Shown piece by piece: positions 1-10,867 of a DNA stretch of 64,000 bases. The stretch is from Desarmillaria ectypa (taxonomy: Eukaryota > Basidiomycota > Agaricomycetes > Agaricales > Physalacriaceae). The stretch spans positions 558,001 through 622,000 of the forward strand of contig JAUDYN010000008.1 in assembly GCA_030407005.1 (NCBI GenBank), in the 5' to 3' direction. Numbering within the stretch: the first letter of the stretch is position 1; every line of letters begins with the position of its first letter. Made by a program: the position numbers and the translations under genes. The notes under the pieces are model-generated. The model was not told the DNA's origin. It saw only the letters and a list, made by a program, of their open reading frames with translations, and did no database searches.

Positions 1-141
1 ATCTACGGGAGAAAGTTTGCCCACGAACTACACGTTGCCCTCTGGAGACAAGATTCCTTCGGTCGCTCTTGGTGAATCTCACACCCGTTTGCGAGTACCA
101 GGGGATTCATGTACACCTAGGTCTGTGGAAAGCAGGAAAAA

Positions 142-1417
142 ATGAAGTCGGAAGAGCAGTGCAGGTATGTTCTTCTGGGAACAAAGACGAGTACCCCCTT
201 ACAGTTCATGCAGACCGCGGTGAAGTCTGGATACCACCATCTTGACGGTGCTTGGATCTACGGGGTGCGTGCGGTTGGCTGTACACTGCTGTTTTCTCAC
301 TGTGTCTCAGAACGAAGCGGAGGTGGGTGCCGCGCTGAAGCGAACGAACATCCTTCGTGAAGATATCTGGTTGACTTCCAAGGTGACTAAACTAACAAAT
401 ACCTCCGCGGCGTGGATATTTATCTGCCCCCATAAGCTGTGGAACTCCTTTCATGACCCAGAAGATGTCGAAAATGCTCTCGACGAGTCATTATCTCGAC
501 TAGGGACTGATTACTTGGATCTTTATCTCATTCACTGGTTTGTAAAGCTCACATTCGTGAATATACTTTTAATTGTATTCAAAACATTTTATTCTTAGGC
601 CCCTTGCGCTTAACAGAGATGGGTCTGTGTACAATCACGAACTCACTGATGATCCGTATCCTACTTGGAAGAAGCTCGAAGAAATGGTCGACAAGGGTAA
701 AATCAGAAACATCGGTGTTAGCAAGTAGGTCTAGCATGCATAACCTGGTTCTTCAATGTTCTCATTTTCTGTAGTTTCAACATAGGCAGGTAAATTCGAC
801 TGTATTGCCTCTGAACATGATGTCGTAACTCTTTTTCAGGATCCAAAATTTGACCGCTAACCCCTTGAAATATCCACCCGCGGTTAACCAGGTCGAAATT
901 AATTTCTGGTTCCCACAACCGGAATTACTGGCCGTAAGCCTTATCCACAGTTTTCTGGTCTCGTGCTCATCGAAACACCAGTGGTCTAAGGAGTATGGAA
1001 TCTTGTTAGAAGCGTATTCCCCTCTTGGAGGCGATGGACGCGTCGGAGAGACGCTCTCTGTCCCTGTGGTCAAAGAAATTGCCGCTGAACTTGACATCAC
1101 TCCCGCTCAAGTAATTAATTCGTGGCATGTCCAGCGTGGGGTACGTGTCACCAGACTCATCGCACGGAAGCTAACCCTCACATATCTCCAGACCGTCGTC
1201 CTTCCGAAAAGTGTAACTCCATGTAGAGTGGAAGAAAACTTACATAGTCAGTCATTCCATCTACCGTGCGGTTACTTTGACTAACTTGAGTTGGACAGTC
1301 ACGAAACTTCCGGATGAACTATTTGAGAAGCTGGAGACAGCCGCGATATCGCATGAACCGAAGAGAGGGGTGAATCCGAGCAAAGGTTGGGGTATTGATT
1401 TTGACATCTTTGATTAA
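142..1417 (+). CDS. Aldo-keto reductase, multi-exon
   Basis: An NAD(P)H-dependent reductase of the aldo-keto reductase superfamily (TIM barrel), probably cytosolic. Exons joined by eye give about 300 residues. The expected catalytic tetrad can be followed: Asp and Tyr in HHLDGAWIYG, Lys in DIWLTSK, and His in DLYLIHW. Further family blocks are KIRNIGVSNF (across an intron near 724-774), VNQVEINFW, LLEAYSPLG and TVVLPKSVTP. At least seven short introns are needed, for example after IYG (from 265), after TSK (from 382) and after LIHW (from 539). The start MKSEEQC gives a slightly short N-terminus before the first beta strand, so a further upstream exon is possible. The C-terminus ends in GWGIDFDIFD and TAA. 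It converges on HIS1 with only 30 bp between the two stops. The substrate cannot be told from the sequence; xylose reductase-like and glycerol dehydrogenase-like enzymes share these motifs. Confidence 0.85.
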
Positions 1418-1447
1418 GATGAAACGTGTTCTAGTCGAAACTGGCAA

Positions 1448-2575
1448 TTAAACTCTACAGTTGTCTAGGTTGAAGATCATGATATCGTGTGCACCAATCT
1501 CGACTAAATCGTCCATGATAACTGCAATTTTCTTCTTCTCGACCATACTACTGACTGCGACCCAATTCTCCTCCTCAAGAGGACTTATAGTAGGCGCCCT
1601 TCGGCCGGGTGTGATTCTCGTTGCTTCAGGAAGCTTATCGCGTGAGATGTTGTATTGGCAGACAACATATTTGCTGGCTGCCACGACGCCCGCGATGCGG
1701 CTTGTTATTTGTTTGATCAGAGGCTCGAGACTGGGATGTTTTGGGACGCTGGATTTGATGAGAACGGCTTCTGTCTCTAGAACCGTCGCTATCGCGTGCA
1801 AACCAGCTGCACGCATGGTATCGCCGGATTCTACGAGATCGACTGCGGTAACAAATAAGTATAGAACAGAACATGCAAATGATGGGTACGCACCAATCCC
1901 ATCTGCTAGTCCTAATGCACAAGCCGCTTCCACACTCCCACCCACATACTCGATCTTAGTCCTTGCCTCGTCCTTCAAGCCCAGCTCCTCATCTATCTTT
2001 GAGAAATACTCCCCAGACAAGACCTCGAAGCTCGTGACGACACGCTTGCCCGCAAGGTCCTCTACGGTTTTGATTGGTCCGGCTTCAGGGACCTGGACCT
2101 GGAGGGAACATTTCCCAAAGCCTAGCCGTAGGGCTTCGGTGACATGCTGCTGCATTTGGGATTCGAGGATCACATCGTGGCCTGTTATTCCTAGATCGAC
2201 GCTGCCTTTGCCGACGAAAGATGGTATGTCAGATGCAGGGAGGAATACACTGATCAATTGGTTTCAGTTAAGATAGTTAGTATGTGACAAGCAAGGTTCT
2301 CACAGGGCAATGGGATGGTTCTGCACGAGGCATACATCTAGTCTATTGTGCCTCCGGAATTGTATGTCGGCACCTAGAGGAGATACGGGTAGTAGATGAA
2401 CCGGTTCGTCAGAGGAATGTGACTAACCTGCTAGTATTGATAGGCACTTTTCGTACAGCCTACCTATACATAAAATGCAGGTTCAGTTATGTATTCTTTG
2501 TGATATTCCCTGTACGCACTGACCCTTCTTCGGGATGGCGAATAACAAGCGTCCATCAAGGTCTATATGAGTCAT
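1448..2575 (-). CDS. HIS1: ATP phosphoribosyltransferase (histidine biosynthesis, step 1)
   Basis: Catalyses the first, feedback-inhibited step of histidine synthesis: ATP + PRPP to phosphoribosyl-ATP. Exons run from an ATG at 2575: MTHIDLDGRLLFAIPKKG, then GRLYEKCLSILAGADIQF and RRHNRLDVCLVQNHPIAL, then VFLPASDIPSFVGKGSVDLG. These are the signature blocks of the HisG catalytic domain. The PRPP-binding segment GLADGIVDLVESGDTMRAAG is split by a 51-nt intron at 1843-1893. The C-terminal regulatory HisG_C domain is present and ends in DDLVEIGAHDIMIFNLDNCR-V. At about 290-300 residues it matches the long, hexameric fungal form with its own regulatory domain, so it should be histidine-sensitive without a HisZ partner. 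The 51-nt intron is a multiple of three and has no in-frame stop, so a simple ORF call would wrongly include it. The gene converges on the aldo-keto reductase. Confidence 0.95.
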
Positions 2576-3930
2576 CAATGAGCATTCTTTCCCAGCGCCA
2601 AAGAGACGGACGACAGACTCATATCCCGTTAGTAGGAGTTCGGAAACTTGGAATACAGGGTATTAGGTGAGTGAATATGAAACAAAATTGGGGTCCAGAA
2701 ATTTTAAGATCGTGGATTTGAAGAAAAAGAACGTGGCTGTGTTGATGATCGGCAGTTTCTCTCAGGCAGTTCCTTGTCGTCTACCACCACAGTTAGTTTC
2801 TCCATAATCACTTCAATTAGGCTTTCAAATCCACATGCGTAGACGTTTCCAAGAGTCTTTTCTTACGTCTCATCTTCATTCTGGCTGTTATTAATATCTA
2901 TCTCACTCGACTGGAACGCTCAGATCCCTCTACTGTAGTTTCTCGATAACGGACCCAGTAACGATTGTATCCATTTGGCGGGCCGAGCTTGTATACCGTT
3001 CATCGGACGAGGGTCCACCAGTTGTTTGTTGCAATGAATTGGCCCGAAACCATCGTGCGACAGTGATCTGTCAGGTAAAAGGAGGAGTCGTTCTCCCGTG
3101 GAGGCGTCTTCCGAGTCCTTGAACCTAGTACACGTGATGTAAAGCCTCTAAATTCTTCCAGAATAGTAGTATTGATAATTAACATTCGGTATACATTCAC
3201 GGATGTCGGTACGGTTTCAAGACGGAAATTACCGACTTGCTCGTTCACATCTACCTGGAACTCAGGAACAACGGAGTTCGGAACGACTTTAACGATGCAT
3301 TCAAAAGCCTTCGACTTCAGGACGTTGCACTTGTTCGATGCAACACTCGAACGGCAGAAATTTTTGCCAAGTACTTCTGTGTTCGTTGTGAGCAGCTACG
3401 CACAGCGCCACAATAGTTGGGTATATCAGACCCCGCTAGGCAAGAAGGATTTATGAGCCGAGCGATTTCTACTATTACTATTCCAGCATCTTCGTGTCGT
3501 GTTCCCACCTGCGGTGACGTTTCTTAGCTGTTCGGCATAATCCTGCGTAAGCCTCGGTACCCTCCCCTACCCACCTTTCAATTATGCACAATACTATCTA
3601 AATCCCTGAATCCCATTAAGACATGCCGGAACTGTCGCGTCAGATGTGGGCACTTCTCTGCTAGGAGAAGGATTTGCAAGGGCTTGACGCAGTGACGACA
3701 CGGCATATGGAAATAGGGGCTATCGGCAACTGCCGATTTCCAGCGAGACATTCTTCTCCAAGGTCGCCGCAAACGTCCAGGACTGCCGTCGTTATGGATC
3801 CTTTGCTGGCATCGTCGCTCAAGGTAAAACTTTCCGGATTCGCCGTGACCCCGCTGGAACCCATCAAACAGTCCCTTCAAGACCATGTCGAGTCTGCCGT
3901 TTTTCTGCCTGTCACCCTTCTTGCAATTCA
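2576..3930. other. Intergenic, no recognisable gene
   Basis: Only short unsupported ORFs are present on both strands, none with recognisable family motifs. The distal part should hold the DGAT2 promoter and perhaps a 5' exon. A short ATG-led stretch at about 3795-3824 is followed by a GT donor and an AG just before the DGAT2 motif block, but the reading phases do not join. Confidence 0.5.
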
Positions 3931-5580
3931 ATGGTATATATGCACAGTTTCGTACCATCACGGGTTCCACTGCAACGGAGACTTCAAATGATGGCGGTGG
4001 CGTCGTGGTCAGTCCTGTTCGTCTTGATGACCTGCCTGTTTCTCTACCTTTGGTGCGCCACTTGCCTGCAGAGAAGTGTTCGATGTACTAACTTTATCTG
4101 TCTGATCTCAGTTCTTTCCCCCCTTTATGGCCTTTACTCGCTTTCTATCACATCTGGGTTCACTACATTGACAAAGCATCTATTCACGGAGGAAGGCCGA
4201 GGAAATGGTTTCGTCACTTGGTCTGCTGGAGATATTTTGCCGACTATTACCCTATATCGTGCGCGGTGTTGTTTCATTCTCAACGCGTCAATTTCACTTA
4301 CGTGGATGTGTAAAAGGCTGATGAAGGTGACTGGATTCCAGTGTGAAAGGGCGATGTACTCACTCCGTCGTAGGAGGCCGATCTTCCTGCCGACCGAACC
4401 TATATCTTCGGATACCATCCTCATGGTAAGTTCGCACGTTATACTATGTTCTTCATCTCAATTCTCCGGAATTACATAGGAATCATTGGAATGTATGTCT
4501 TCATTCGGGCCCGGTTATGGCATAACATAATGCATTTTCATTCAGGGGCGCAATGGCGACCTTTGCAACGGAAGGTGTGTTTTCCGTATGCTGCTATTGA
4601 AGCAGCATTAACGCTTCCTTGTAGCAACCGGCTTTTCGAAAGCTTTTCCGGGAATAACTCCCCACCTACTGACGCTTTCCAGCAATTTCAAGTTGCCGTT
4701 TTATCGGGACCTGATAATGTGGTTGGGTATAGCCAGCGTGAGCAAGAGATCATGTAGTAACATTCTTGAAGGCGGTCCCGGACAGTCTATAGCCATCGTC
4801 GTTGGAGGTGCCGCTGAAAGCCTGAGTGCACGTCCAGGCACCGTTGATCTCACCCTTAGGAAACGGTATGCATGGATGTCCTCATCTGTGTGCATTGTTA
4901 TCTCATTGCATCCTCTAGGCTTGGTTTCATCAAGATTGCTATCCAGCATGGGTAAGTGTCTCTTATGTATTTGGGTCAGACTAAACAGTCATCCGACAAC
5001 AGGGCGAATCTCGTGCCGGTCTTCTCCTTCGGTGAAAACGACGTAGGGATTCTTCAAATTCACACTCTCAGAACATGATAGTCATCACAACTGTGTATTA
5101 GATCTTTCAACAAATGCCGAACGAAAAGGGGACGACGATATACATCCTTCAGAAGAAGTTCCAGTCGATCTTTGGATTCACTTTCCCACTCTTCCATGGA
5201 CGTGGACTGTTAAATTGTAAGGGTTGCACCATCTTGATCTCATACCGGCCCTGACACGCCACATAGATAATCTGGGTCTGATGCCTTACAGACGGCGAAT
5301 CGTCGTCGTTAGTGAGTACGATATCTCACCACTGTGGCCATCGCCTGAGCGCTTCCCATTTTCTAGTCGGTCGACCCATTCACGTCAAGCAGATTGATAA
5401 ACCCGATATAGACGAGATTAGGCGCATTCAGACCTTGTACATCGATGAACTGACACGGTATGACTTCTCTGGAATCGTTATGAGAAGCCTTCCTGAATAT
5501 ATTTCATCTTCAGACTCTGGGATACGTACAAGAACGACTTCGCCAAAGCACGAAAAAGAGAACTCAACATCATCGAGTGA
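3931..5580 (+). CDS. Diacylglycerol O-acyltransferase, DGAT2 family
   Basis: Makes triacylglycerol from diacylglycerol and acyl-CoA in the ER membrane and on lipid droplets. Thirteen exons can be joined: 3931-4052, 4112-4258, 4317-4326, 4374-4425, 4480-4492, 4546-4574, 4625-4865, 4919-4951, 5003-5042, 5102-5216, 5267-5311, 5367-5457 and 5514-5580. Family marks in order are an N-terminal membrane hairpin (SWSVLFVLMTCLFLYLCSF), RKWFRHLVCWRYFADYYPIS, the active-site block YIFGYHPHG, ATGFSKAFPGITPHLLTL, GPGQSIAIVVGGAAESLSA, LGFIKIAIQHGANLVPVFSF-GEND, FHGRGLLNYNLGLMPYRR and VGRPIHVKQIDKPD-like text. It ends in KARKRELNIIE and TGA. About 340 residues, the usual length. The start MVYMHSFVPSRVP is the first ATG in frame; an earlier exon is possible. 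Two exons are only 10 and 13 nt long, but both are required to keep the frame and the conserved text. Confidence 0.92.
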
Positions 5581-7461
5581 AACTCCGCGCCGGTCAATCC
5601 TCAAATTTCGCGAATGTACATTTATAGAATTCCTAACGCTTACCGCGGAACTGTATCGTCATGACATGTGTAACTTCTATAGATTCGACTCCTAGTCTGA
5701 GTGATGCCACCGGGAACGTGTAATGTGCGTGCTTTGTATTGCCCCTTCCGTTTGTATACTGACCAGGTCGTCGCATAGTCTAAAGTACTCTTACCTTAGA
5801 CTGCTTTATCGTCCTAGAATAAACGACAGCATCTTTCTCGAAAGCTACCATCGATGCTGCTTTTTTTGATCTTCTCATTGAGGCCTTGCCCCACGAACGT
5901 GCTTATTCTGATGGATATCCTAATGGTACGGACATCGCATCTGCTCAGCGGTTGTACAAGCCTCGTCATTCTTCAATATATGGTGGATTTGGATCCAACA
6001 GCGCACCATCAAGCCATATACAGACGTCCGGGGTCGGGATGGCGATAAGGGTCGCTGATGTTCGGGCAAGGCGAGAGCCAAAATATTGTTGACTAGCGGT
6101 ACAGCGGTTGTTCCGTATTTTTCCGTCAGACCCATCCGATTCATGCCAAGACTGTACTAAGAAATGCTCAACGACATACCAGGCGCTCGCTTGTGAACCG
6201 ATAGACCGGTTGTATGGCTTCGCATTTTCTGCGCCTTTTTTACGTATCACTTATTGATTATGCTCCCTCGTCGTTTAGGACCAGAATGCCGGGAATATCC
6301 GCCTCGTGAATCTCCGAGTGGAGATCTTTACCACGGAGGTCATCTTCTATGCAAGCATGCGCGTACCTGCATACTTTAATGCTAATTGTTGACGCTTTTC
6401 GGAGGCCGCCAACCGAGCTGACCCTGTCCTATGACGAGACGTATAAATCTGCCAAGAGTACCCCGGGAATGCGGCATGGAATTCCGACGTCTAGGACCGG
6501 AGTGGGAAAAACGCTTCACGATCGAATTCAATACGCCCTATTCTAATTCACACCTGCTCAGAATCGGGAGATAAGGAGAATGCCGAGCGAAGGGACGAGA
6601 GCGGAACCTCGCTGTAATATGAAGCCGCCAAATTTCCGACGTAAAAAATGAATCCATTCTCTTTGTGTGACAGATTTGGTGTCTTTCTATTGGTGTGATT
6701 CCTTGACATTCATTTCTTGGGGCTGACGTCTGGTTTGCAGGTCGGATGGAACGCAGTCAAGTGATGTTCTTACGGAGTATTAGGGAAGCGCCTTCCGGCA
6801 TGGTATACCGAAGGGCTCGCTGAGCCAGACATTAGGTCCTGCTGACCCTTATTGGCTAATGATTGTATGCTCATTGATTGTTCGAAGTAAACACCTCAGG
6901 TGGGTGAAAAGATTGGCCGAAGATCGTAGACAGTGTGGAGGGTGACCCAATTGCCATACAAGACAGTCCACCTGCCTGTTGAAATCGAATTGCGAGTTGA
7001 AAAGATCAGTTCGAAGGTTTGATGCCCATATTGGGATCAGCGCGGCGATTGCCGGAACACCACTATCTCGATTTCGGCTGGACACTTTAGGCAGTCGGTA
7101 TCTTGCTTCTGTGCTCACAAGTACGAACTAGCTTGTCCGGATCGCTCCTGGGTAACAGCGCGCTGGGATCTGTCAGAATCCCAGGCGGCCCGAATATAGT
7201 TCTTTTTGGGCTGTGTCCACCTTTTTTACTATCATATTGTCCCCGAATATGAGCTTGTTTCCACGTTTGCTGCTATCCATGTACCAGTAGCATTGCTACA
7301 GAAAGGCCTTTCAGATCGTCACTTCTGAACATTCACGTCCTTGTGGTCAGCCTATTCTAGTTGGTGGCAGTGGTTAAGAACGCGTCTAAAGGTGCGGTTT
7401 TCTGATTGCTCCTCGTCTCTCGAGATGCTTAGGCTGAAATAATATTGTCCAAGGGTTTGCA
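5581..7461. other. Intergenic, no recognisable gene
   Basis: A 1.9-kb stretch with only short ORFs. The most coding-like is at 5854-6092 (+), a reading frame containing FFDLLIEALPHERAYSDG and RLYKPRHSSIYGGF, but it has no family match I recognise and no supported exons on either side. A second at 6349-6546 (+) contains TGVGKT, judged to be chance. The last few hundred bases should hold the promoter of the phosphotransferase-like gene. Confidence 0.45.
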
Positions 7462-8920
7462 ATGGCAGCCACGGATTGGGAATTCCCCTTCGTCCTCGAG
7501 TGCCCCGTTCCAAAAGGAAGGAAACCGACGTCTATTCCAGATACGACACAGTTTTCTCGAATCACTGAATGTCTTTTCGGAGTCACCTGTGCAACGCCTG
7601 AAGAACCTTATCGGTGGGGATTCTACAATGAGGTCTCAACTATTCATGAGCCTCTTTATATCAACATGTTGACGTCGTTGGCTTTAGCTCTACCTCTTGG
7701 ATCTCAATGTCCCCCTCGACCGCCAAGGTCAAGTGCCAGACAAAGTGCTAGCCCGGGTTGCTCGTGATGTCAAGTCGAGGTCGGATATCAGCATGGAATC
7801 TGAGGTATGTGTCCGTTTCTCACAGCTGCTGGCATGGTGCGCATTGGAGACAATTTCAAAATTATTTTTAGATTGCAACGATGGTCTTTGTGAGGCTGAA
7901 GACAACCATTCCTGTTCCAGTTGTTTACGGATACTGCCCGACCCGCCATAACGCCATCGGGCAAGCGTTTTCTATCATATCTTTCGTAAGTTCGTGATTG
8001 GTCCTTGAGCCTCGTTGTGGTCCTTATACTTGATCCATCAGACAGAAGGATCGGATATGAACGGCTCGCCTTGGGAGGACTTGGCTTTCGAACTTAAACT
8101 CAACGCCATTCGTGATTATGCCCGGATAGTGCTTCAACTCTCCCAACTAAAATTCGACCGCATCGGTTCAATCTACTTCAAGCATGATGTTGCCCCACCC
8201 AACTGTTTCAGGCTCGGACCCGTGGCGTGGTGCAAACACGAGTCCGCAGCTCGCAAAAGAAATTGTTCATATGATCGTGGTCCGTGGAAGGTTTCTGGGC
8301 CGTGGCTCAGGGCAGGCCTCACGGAGGAGATTGAATTCATGGAGCGCCTGCCAGAGCTGGCCAAAACGTCATACGGGTATCGGAATGATATCAATATGAA
8401 GTGGCGGTTGGCGCAGGATGTGCTCCCCCGATTTCGGGACCGTATACGTGATGTGATCGAGGACGAACTGGATGGCTGTGCAGCGGGACCATTCGTTCTG
8501 GCCCACATGGACTTCAATCCATGGTATGGGATTCAATCAAACTATTTTGAGTCTAACAGCGACCCTTCGTATAACAGGAACATAATCATTGCGCCCGACG
8601 GTCCCAACGCAGGGCATATCCTTGCTATCATTGATTGGGAGATGGCCATGACTGTACCACTTTGGACGCTTGTTTGCCATCCTTTGTGGTTTGAGAGCAG
8701 GGGCTGTCAGCAAAATCGTGACCCACTGGAAACGCGGTTGTTCAAGGACACGTACGTCCGGGAGCTGCAGAGATACACAACAGAGCCTTTGGTGCTTCGA
8801 GTCGTTCAAAATTCGAGATTAGAGTTAAAGAAGCGGTTCGCTGAGATCGCCGTCGCGTCCTGGGACAAGGCGGAATGTATGAAGGCATGGATGGATAAGC
8901 ATCCGAAGCAGGAGCGATAG
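7462..8920 (+). CDS. Aminoglycoside phosphotransferase / choline-kinase-fold protein (APH family)
   Basis: A protein-kinase-like phosphotransferase of the APH family, which is very expanded in agaricomycetes; the substrate is unknown and resistance should not be assumed. The N-terminus MAATDWEFPFVLECPVP is followed by VRLKTTIPVPVVYGYCP (typical N-lobe text) and TEGSDMNGSPWEDL. The catalytic loop reads FVLAHMDFNPWNIII, the Brenner HxDxxxxN motif, and the metal-binding DxD-like site reads AIIDWEMA. The catalytic motif appears only once the 54-nt intron at 8524-8577 is removed. That intron has no stop and is a multiple of three. Other introns lie after SMESE (from 7804) and after SIISF (from 7987), with one more needed between about 7620 and 7687, whose donor I could not fix. 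The C-terminal tail is basic and ends in DKHPKQER. About 400 residues. Confidence 0.8.
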
Positions 8921-9177
8921 CTGGATGGGGAGTTCATACCCTTCTGATCCCGCTAACGCTTTTGGTATTTAGTTCATGTTATCGTTCTGTATTTAGTCAT
9001 ACCCTGCTTTGGAAGAGAGATACTCTCGACATATTACCGTATCCACGTTTATCGAGACCCATGGATTCATAATTGGACAAGTATCGTATGCTTTACTAAT
9101 CATAGATTAAGAAATTCTAACTGTCTAAATGATACCCCCAAAGTTTCCATAGCCTAGAACCCAAGGTCGGTGGTGTA

Positions 9178-10421
9178 TCATGTTCGCACCATTTGTTCAA
9201 CTTCGTTTATCCACCTCTTGCCCACGTACTCAGGATACTGTTGTCCTGTACTGCTGGTTTCAAGTGGAATAGATCGTGCACCTCTCAAAAACCTAAACAG
9301 GAACTCCTCGACACATTGCAAAGGCATTAGCTGCCCAGACTCATCTCGCCAATACCCGCCCCCAGTACGATCGAGGATCCTATGAATGGCTTGTAGATGC
9401 TCGATATCTTTCATGGAGCCTAGTAGGATCCCCAGACATCTTATCACATTCGACCCATTGAGAAAACCCAAAGCTAGAAGATCACCGACGAAAGCAGCCA
9501 AGGAAATGCCAGCTATCGTGAACAGCAACGGTTCAGGATTGCGCGTTATTAATGTTTTGGGAAGCTCCTAGACAGCAGTTAATAATCAAGAACCTGAACC
9601 CTGGATGGGAACACACACCTTTAACCAGCAACTCTCGAATGAGGTCATAGTTTGCTCTATTACCTCAATACGAAATGCCTCTGCAACTACAGGACCAAAA
9701 ATGGTCCTCATACTCCGACGTATCTCAACAGTGAACGGTGCGATAGATCCAGGCGTCTCCCCCCCCCCTTCGAGTCGTCGAATTTCCCAAATGCCACACG
9801 GTGGACGCACTTCTCTGCTAGCCGGGGGATATCTTGTTCGATCATGAAATCCGGGGAGACCAATATTGCCGCGGCATGGGTATGCAAGAGTCGTGGGTTA
9901 GATGATGATGCGAGGGTAGTGCCTTCAAAGAAGTGTCCCTCCCATCGAGTATTGAGCGTTGGGGAGTTGGCGCTACGGATCCTATTCTCGATCTCTCTGA
10001 AGGGGAGAAAGACAGGCCCGTTTGTGTAGAGTCGATGGTGATCTTCGTCTAGGATGTCTTTGATATCAATGAGAACAGAGCGAGGTATAACACTGCCAGT
10101 GAGGGAGGATCGACGCGAGCAACTGGTGGTCTCATATACTATTGGGCCCTCACACTCGGCAGGAGCAGAGGTCGGAGGGCGTGAGGGGGGAACAGCTACA
10201 CCAGAATTGTTGACCCCATGCTGCCAGTCATGAATAGAACGTTGCCGTTCTTTAGTGTAGGCATTTGTCACGGATCGACCGGCTTCTTCTGGTGGGAGGT
10301 ATACATCGATGGGCATGTGTATACTTGTTGCAGCCGATGTGAAAGACGCGGACATGATGGGAGGGCTGAACCTCGAGGCACGACGCGTCTCCTTTAAAGG
10401 TTTGCAAGCACTTGGTGGCAT
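9178..10421 (-). CDS. Unknown fungal protein with a reading-frame break at a poly-C run
   Basis: I do not recognise the family. The first part (10421 down to about 9769) starts MPPSACKPLKETRR, has a low-complexity Ser/Pro region to about residue 90, then a folded-looking part (RSVLIDIKDILDEDHHRLY, RWEGHFFEGTT, HAAAILVSPDFMIEQDIPRL). The second part continues in another frame with TPGSIAPFTVEIRRSMRTIF and EVIEQTMTSFESCWLKV. After an intron near 9570-9618 it reads LLFTIAGISLAAFVGDLLAL, a hydrophobic stretch, and ends at 9178. The switch of frame falls exactly in a run of ten C at 9759-9768. Either the run length is wrong or mutated (8 or 11 would join the frames), or a weak GTGGCA donor just upstream starts an intron that removes it. 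The two halves belong together by position and composition only. Confidence 0.5.
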
Positions 10422-10867
10422 TAATACATTATTGTCCTACTGCTTGTACAAAGCATCCTCACATTGGCACTTGGTAACAATAGCACGACAGTTGTTAGAG
10501 GACTTTGCGACGCGACGTCAATTCCAAGTCAAGTCCGGGCTGTGGTGACACGACCTTAAGTAGGGAGGACACCAAGGAACCAGTGCAGATGGGTCATTGG
10601 CTGCGCTCAGCCCAAAGAACTGGTCTAAGTATGTATGATGATTGGTTCCGTAAACAAAGGCGATTTTGATGAGATCTTCATCGGCAATCAGCGACCAGTG
10701 GATCTGAGGAAATAGACTTCAATATGGTTTGTTTTCTCGGACTGACGGCGGCCTTCTCTTGTGTTACCTTTTTGGAGATATTTGCAAGTTTGCTTGGAAT
10801 GCTGGAGACATCCCTGCGCATTAAATGATATTATGCGATATACATCACTTAGCTTGTTCACTTCATT
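10422..10867. other. Spacer between unknown gene and lipase
   Basis: About 450 bases without a supportable ORF. It should contain the 3' UTR of the lipase and the promoter of the unknown gene at 10421. Confidence 0.5.

Noticed and set aside
1461..2276. Long plus-strand ORF of 271 codons
   Set aside because: It is the antisense shadow of HIS1, which has all family motifs on the other strand.
6349..6546. ORF with TGVGKT resembling a nucleotide-binding P-loop
   Set aside because: No Walker B or other helicase/ATPase text around it, no hydrophobic strand before the loop, and no exon chain; most likely chance.
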